This document shows positions 60,157-62,656 of a stretch of 62,656 nucleotides of DNA, piece after piece. Positions within the stretch are counted from its first letter, which is position 1. Each line of letters starts with the position of its first letter. Under the pieces are notes generated by a model, which saw only the letters and a list, made by a program, of their open reading frames with translations, had not been told where the DNA came from and searched no databases. The position numbers and the translations under genes are program-made. Source of the DNA: Lentilactobacillus otakiensis DSM 19908 = JCM 15040 (GTDB lineage Bacteria > Bacillota > Bacilli > Lactobacillales > Lactobacillaceae); assembly GCF_001434145.1 (NCBI RefSeq), contig NZ_AZED01000011.1:1-62656 (forward strand). The letters run 5' to 3'.

Positions 60157-61584
60157 TTATTGAGCATCAGCTTCAAGAAGACTCTCTTGGAGGGCTGCTA
60201 ATTTAGTGGTGACATATACTGGAAATTCGTCGGGATTAACCAACCGCTGAGTGGCGCTTGGAATCTCGGTGAGCTTTTGTTTGGAGTACTTCTGGATATC
60301 AAAGACGCTTGGGAAACTCATCTTCAAGTCGGATCCAGCTAGAACTTCATTTTGTAGCGGTTTGGCATCAAACTTCTCAATCCGTTGTTCCCGCTTGGTT
60401 GCCAATGGATTGGCTTTAACAACCGTGATTGGCTGGTCCAAAGATTCATCATTCAAAGCAATCACATCTGCAAAGGCCTTGTCCGTACCGGGCTCATACA
60501 AACGATATACTTGTTTGAGCCCAGGTAATGTGACCTTTTCACGACTGGCACTGACTTTAATCTTTGGGATCATCTTGCCGTTTTCAATCACGGCAGCCAG
60601 TTTGTAAACGCCACTTAAAACAGGTGATGAAGCACTGGTAATCAATTTTTCGCCAATCCCAAAGTTATCCAGCGGTGCGCCTTCATTTAGGAGTGAGGCA
60701 ACAACGTGCTCATCCAAAGCATTCGATGCGGTGATCTTAACTTCCGGCAAACCAGCAGCATCCAACATCTTACGAGCTGCCTTAGATAATTGACTGATAT
60801 CACCAGAATCAATTCGAATGCCAACTGGTTTGTGACCGTTGGCCTTGAGTTCCTTGAAGACCTTGATGGCATTTGGAACCCCGGACTTCAAAACGTCATA
60901 GGTGTCGACCAGCAAGGCAGCGTTGTCGGGGCATACTTCAGCCCATTTTTCAAAGGATGTCAATTCATCCGGGAAAGACTCAATCCAGGCATGAGCCATC
61001 GTCCCAGCAGCCGGAATACCAAATGCTTTGGCCGCCAAGACATTGGAAGTGCTGGAACAACCGCCAATGACAGCGGCTCGGGCGCCATACGTCGCACTGT
61101 CAGGTCCTTGCGCCCGCCGAGCACCGAATTCCATCACTGGCCGGCCACCTGCAGAATAAGTGATCCGGCGGGCTTTAGTCGCAATGAGGGATTGGTGGTT
61201 CAAGATGTTCAAGACCATGGTTTCAAATAGTTGCGTTTGCAACAGGGGTCCTTGAATTGTTAATAATGGTTCACGGGGAAAGACCGGGGTCCCTTCAGGA
61301 ATTGCGGCAACTTTACAATCGAATTTAAAATCCTTCAAATATTCCAAGAAGTTCTCTTGGAACAGATTCAGTGATCGTAAGTATTCAATATCACTATCAT
61401 CGAAATGGAAATTTTGGAGTGATTTGACGGCCTGCTCCAAGCCGGCAGCAATCACAAAACTACCATTATCAGGAACTTTGCGGAAGAAGACATCGAAGAC
61501 CCCTTGCTCATCCGTGATGGTTTGACGGTAGCCATTGGCCATTGAAAATTCATATAAATCAGTCAGCATTGATAAATTATTCAT
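60157..61584 (-). CDS. pncB: Nicotinate phosphoribosyltransferase
   Basis: 475 residues. MLTDLYEFSMANGY and DVFFRKVPDNGSFVIAAGLEQ are the PncB start, EFGARRAQGPDSATYGARAAVIGGCSSTSN the nicotinate/PRPP region, and GIRIDSGDISQLSKAARKMLDAAG and GVYKLAAV the phosphoribosyl core. It makes nicotinate mononucleotide from nicotinate in NAD salvage. The ribosome site is weak (AGAAAG). Upstream a palindrome shared by a nearby NrtR-like regulator suggests control by NAD status. Confidence 0.95.
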   Translation of the reverse strand: MNNLSMLTDLYEFSMANGYRQTITDEQGVFDVFFRKVPDNGSFVIAAGLEQAVKSLQNFHFDDSDIEYLRSLNLFQENFLEYLKDFKFDCKVAAIPEGTPVFPREPLLTIQGPLLQTQLFETMVLNILNHQSLIATKARRITYSAGGRPVMEFGARRAQGPDSATYGARAAVIGGCSSTSNVLAAKAFGIPAAGTMAHAWIESFPDELTSFEKWAEVCPDNAALLVDTYDVLKSGVPNAIKVFKELKANGHKPVGIRIDSGDISQLSKAARKMLDAAGLPEVKITASNALDEHVVASLLNEGAPLDNFGIGEKLITSASSPVLSGVYKLAAVIENGKMIPKIKVSASREKVTLPGLKQVYRLYEPGTDKAFADVIALNDESLDQPITVVKANPLATKREQRIEKFDAKPLQNEVLAGSDLKMSFPSVFDIQKYSKQKLTEIPSATQRLVNPDEFPVYVTTKLAALQESLLEADAQ

Positions 61585-61640
61585 AGTATTTCGACTCTTT
61601 CTTAGTTGATTTAAAGTACCTTTAACTTTTAATTAGTTAA

Positions 61641-61665
61641 AATAAAAGTTGTTTCAACTTTTATT
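61641..61665. promoter_or_regulatory. Perfect palindrome upstream of pncB
   Basis: Arms AATAAAAGTTG and CAACTTTTATT around TTT. It overlaps the TTGAAA -35 box of pncB on the minus strand and is a likely operator of the adjacent NrtR-like protein. Confidence 0.6.
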
Positions 61666-61700
61666 CTACGTTACAACGACCAGCGTCAGATTTCAAGGAT

Positions 61701-62474
61701 TTACGCACTCAAATGTGCCAATTTGTATAGTCGAGCCGGCCGCCCCGGGCCATTTACCTCACTGGAACCAATGTCGGTAAAGAGTTCCTGGTGGCTCTTC
61801 TTGAAGTTGGAGTTATCGATTTGTTCCACTCGAACTTTCAGAAATGGCGAATAAACTCTGCGGGCATCTTTGAGGGTGAATTTTCCGCCAAGGATTAAGA
61901 GAATGTTGGGTTGATAATCAAGTTTGTTACGAATTCGATCGCAAGCCACTTTTAAAATCCATTCATGATCAAAAGCCAAATGTTTGTCCGGGTCGGCATT
62001 GGTGCCGCCAAATTCAGAATAGTACGTCCGTTGAACTGGGCAATCAGTCGATTGGAAAATATGATCAGAGTCACTAAACGTATATGTTTTATCGGTGTAG
62101 CCCATCGTGAACCAACGGGCATCGGAAGCCCCATAGCCTGCCTTAAGTTGTGGCTTATCCGGTAAAAAAGTCATGTATCCTAGTGATAGTGCGCGGTCGC
62201 CAGGGGTTCGCAAAGGATTAGTAAAAGTGGCCAACTGTTCAGTGTGACTGCCGGACAGATCCATCCCGATCTTTTCCTTAACTAGCCGGAGTGCGGCTTC
62301 CTCGGCGCTTTCCTGGGCACGCATGAAAGTCTCTGGCAGCGCCCAATAATTATTGTAGGGATCGTTGTCGCGTTTAACCAACAGGATATTGACCCGGTTG
62401 GTGGCGTGGTCGAAGCTCCAGATTAAATTAGTGATCGTGATAAATGGCCGTTCGAGAATATTTTCTGAATCCAA
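61701..62474 (-). CDS. nrtR: NrtR-like Nudix transcriptional regulator
   Basis: 257 residues. An N-terminal Nudix-fold domain (about 1-140) has a degenerate box (PETFMRAQESAEEAALRLVKE instead of the GX5E..REUxEExGU), so it probably binds without hydrolysing. The C-terminal winged helix ends with PGRPARLYKL, the characteristic NrtR tail that reads DNA. NrtR proteins repress NAD salvage genes and respond to ADP-ribose. It lies upstream of pncB on the same strand with palindromes in front of both. TTG start with GGGGAGGG. Confidence 0.87.
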   Translation of the reverse strand: MDSENILERPFITITNLIWSFDHATNRVNILLVKRDNDPYNNYWALPETFMRAQESAEEAALRLVKEKIGMDLSGSHTEQLATFTNPLRTPGDRALSLGYMTFLPDKPQLKAGYGASDARWFTMGYTDKTYTFSDSDHIFQSTDCPVQRTYYSEFGGTNADPDKHLAFDHEWILKVACDRIRNKLDYQPNILLILGGKFTLKDARRVYSPFLKVRVEQIDNSNFKKSHQELFTDIGSSEVNGPGRPARLYKLAHLSA

Positions 62475-62506
62475 CGGTATGCCCTCCCCTGCCTAAATAA
62501 TAAATG

Positions 62507-62540
62507 TTACTAATAGAATTATGATACTCCTAATTAGTAA
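62507..62540. promoter_or_regulatory. Inverted repeat upstream of nrtR
   Basis: Perfect 8-base arms TTACTAAT (62507-62514) and ATTAGTAA (62533-62540), spaced by 18 bases, 33 bases before the start. Candidate auto-control site. The remaining 62541-62656 holds nothing identifiable. Confidence 0.45.
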
Positions 62541-62656
62541 TAAAAATGATAATTGTTACAAATATTCACGAAATTTTAGCATTCCGGGTCAACAAATTCA
62601 GTTGGATACTGTCGCTGTACCTCAGTCGGTCGGCTCTGCCTGCTGTAGTGGCTTGG

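Overview
The window reads as chromosomal DNA of a low-GC Gram-positive bacterium of the family Lactobacillaceae, most likely a heterofermentative lactobacillus of the Lentilactobacillus type. This is inferred from T-box leaders, CcpA (cre) sites, the split LacL/LacM beta-galactosidase, a DhaT-type 1,3-propanediol dehydrogenase, oleate hydratase and many small Lactobacillus-type DUF proteins. No rRNA, tRNA, prophage, transposase or CRISPR array was seen. Genes are short operons or single genes, mostly on the minus strand, separated by strong hairpin terminators.

Region by region. 1-4.5 kb: a promoter leading out of the left edge, tyrS with a tyrosine T-box, a secreted metalloprotease, yjdF with a putative yjdF-type riboswitch, and a MerR regulator. 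4.5-8.4 kb: an NAD-dependent 3-hydroxyacid dehydrogenase with an orphan dTDP-glucose dehydratase, a surface protein, and dhaT. 8.4-13.3 kb: a Met T-box in front of a trans-sulfuration enzyme, a DUF975 protein, a glycerol facilitator and an MFS exporter. 13.3-18.9 kb: a structured repeat, a candidate 17-residue peptide gene, a lipoprotein, an orphan hisD under a His T-box, haemolysin III, DUF1836 and a second DUF975 protein. 18.9-22 kb: part of the hexuronate pathway (kdgK, uxuA, GntR regulator). 22-29.3 kb: a D,D-carboxypeptidase, SDR and quinone oxidoreductases, DUF3737 with a PatB-type lyase, and Fic. 29.4-37.1 kb: an EF-hand-bearing protein, a Nudix/2-hydroxyacid dehydrogenase pair, a 14-TM exporter, GNAT, a matrixin, a CPBP protease and an esterase. 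37.2-42.2 kb: lacLM, a tyrosine phosphatase and a CorA protein. 42.4-49 kb: an NCS2 nucleobase permease with PurBoxes, csp, a sugar uptake protein, a DNA glycosylase, an acetyltransferase and YjeM. 49.3-57.4 kb: gpmA, AI-2E family, a TPR protein, YueI, azlCD, and a response regulator-kinase-carboxypeptidase operon. 57.4-62.5 kb: a composite hairpin repeat, oleate hydratase with a His-rich partner, pncB and an NrtR-like regulator.

Regulation can be read in unusual detail. There are three T-boxes (Tyr, Met, His; specifier codons located), a putative azaaromatic-type riboswitch with a complementary anti-Shine-Dalgarno, cre-like sites at several carbon-metabolism genes, PurBoxes about 64-77 bases upstream of a nucleobase permease start, and palindromic operators at uxuA/uxuR and pncB/nrtR.

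The strongest candidate for something undescribed is a dispersed structured repeat seen at about 7.19, 13.4, 23.8, 41.2 and 57.6 kb. Its copies keep a common core, but their long hairpin arms have changed on both sides so that pairing is kept. Three copies abut the stop codon of the neighbouring gene. A second family links a variable hairpin, a conserved 19-mer and a GGCTGGGACAAAAGT-type hairpin (35.3 and 51.3 kb). All functions come from reading the translated sequences by eye; no database search was run.
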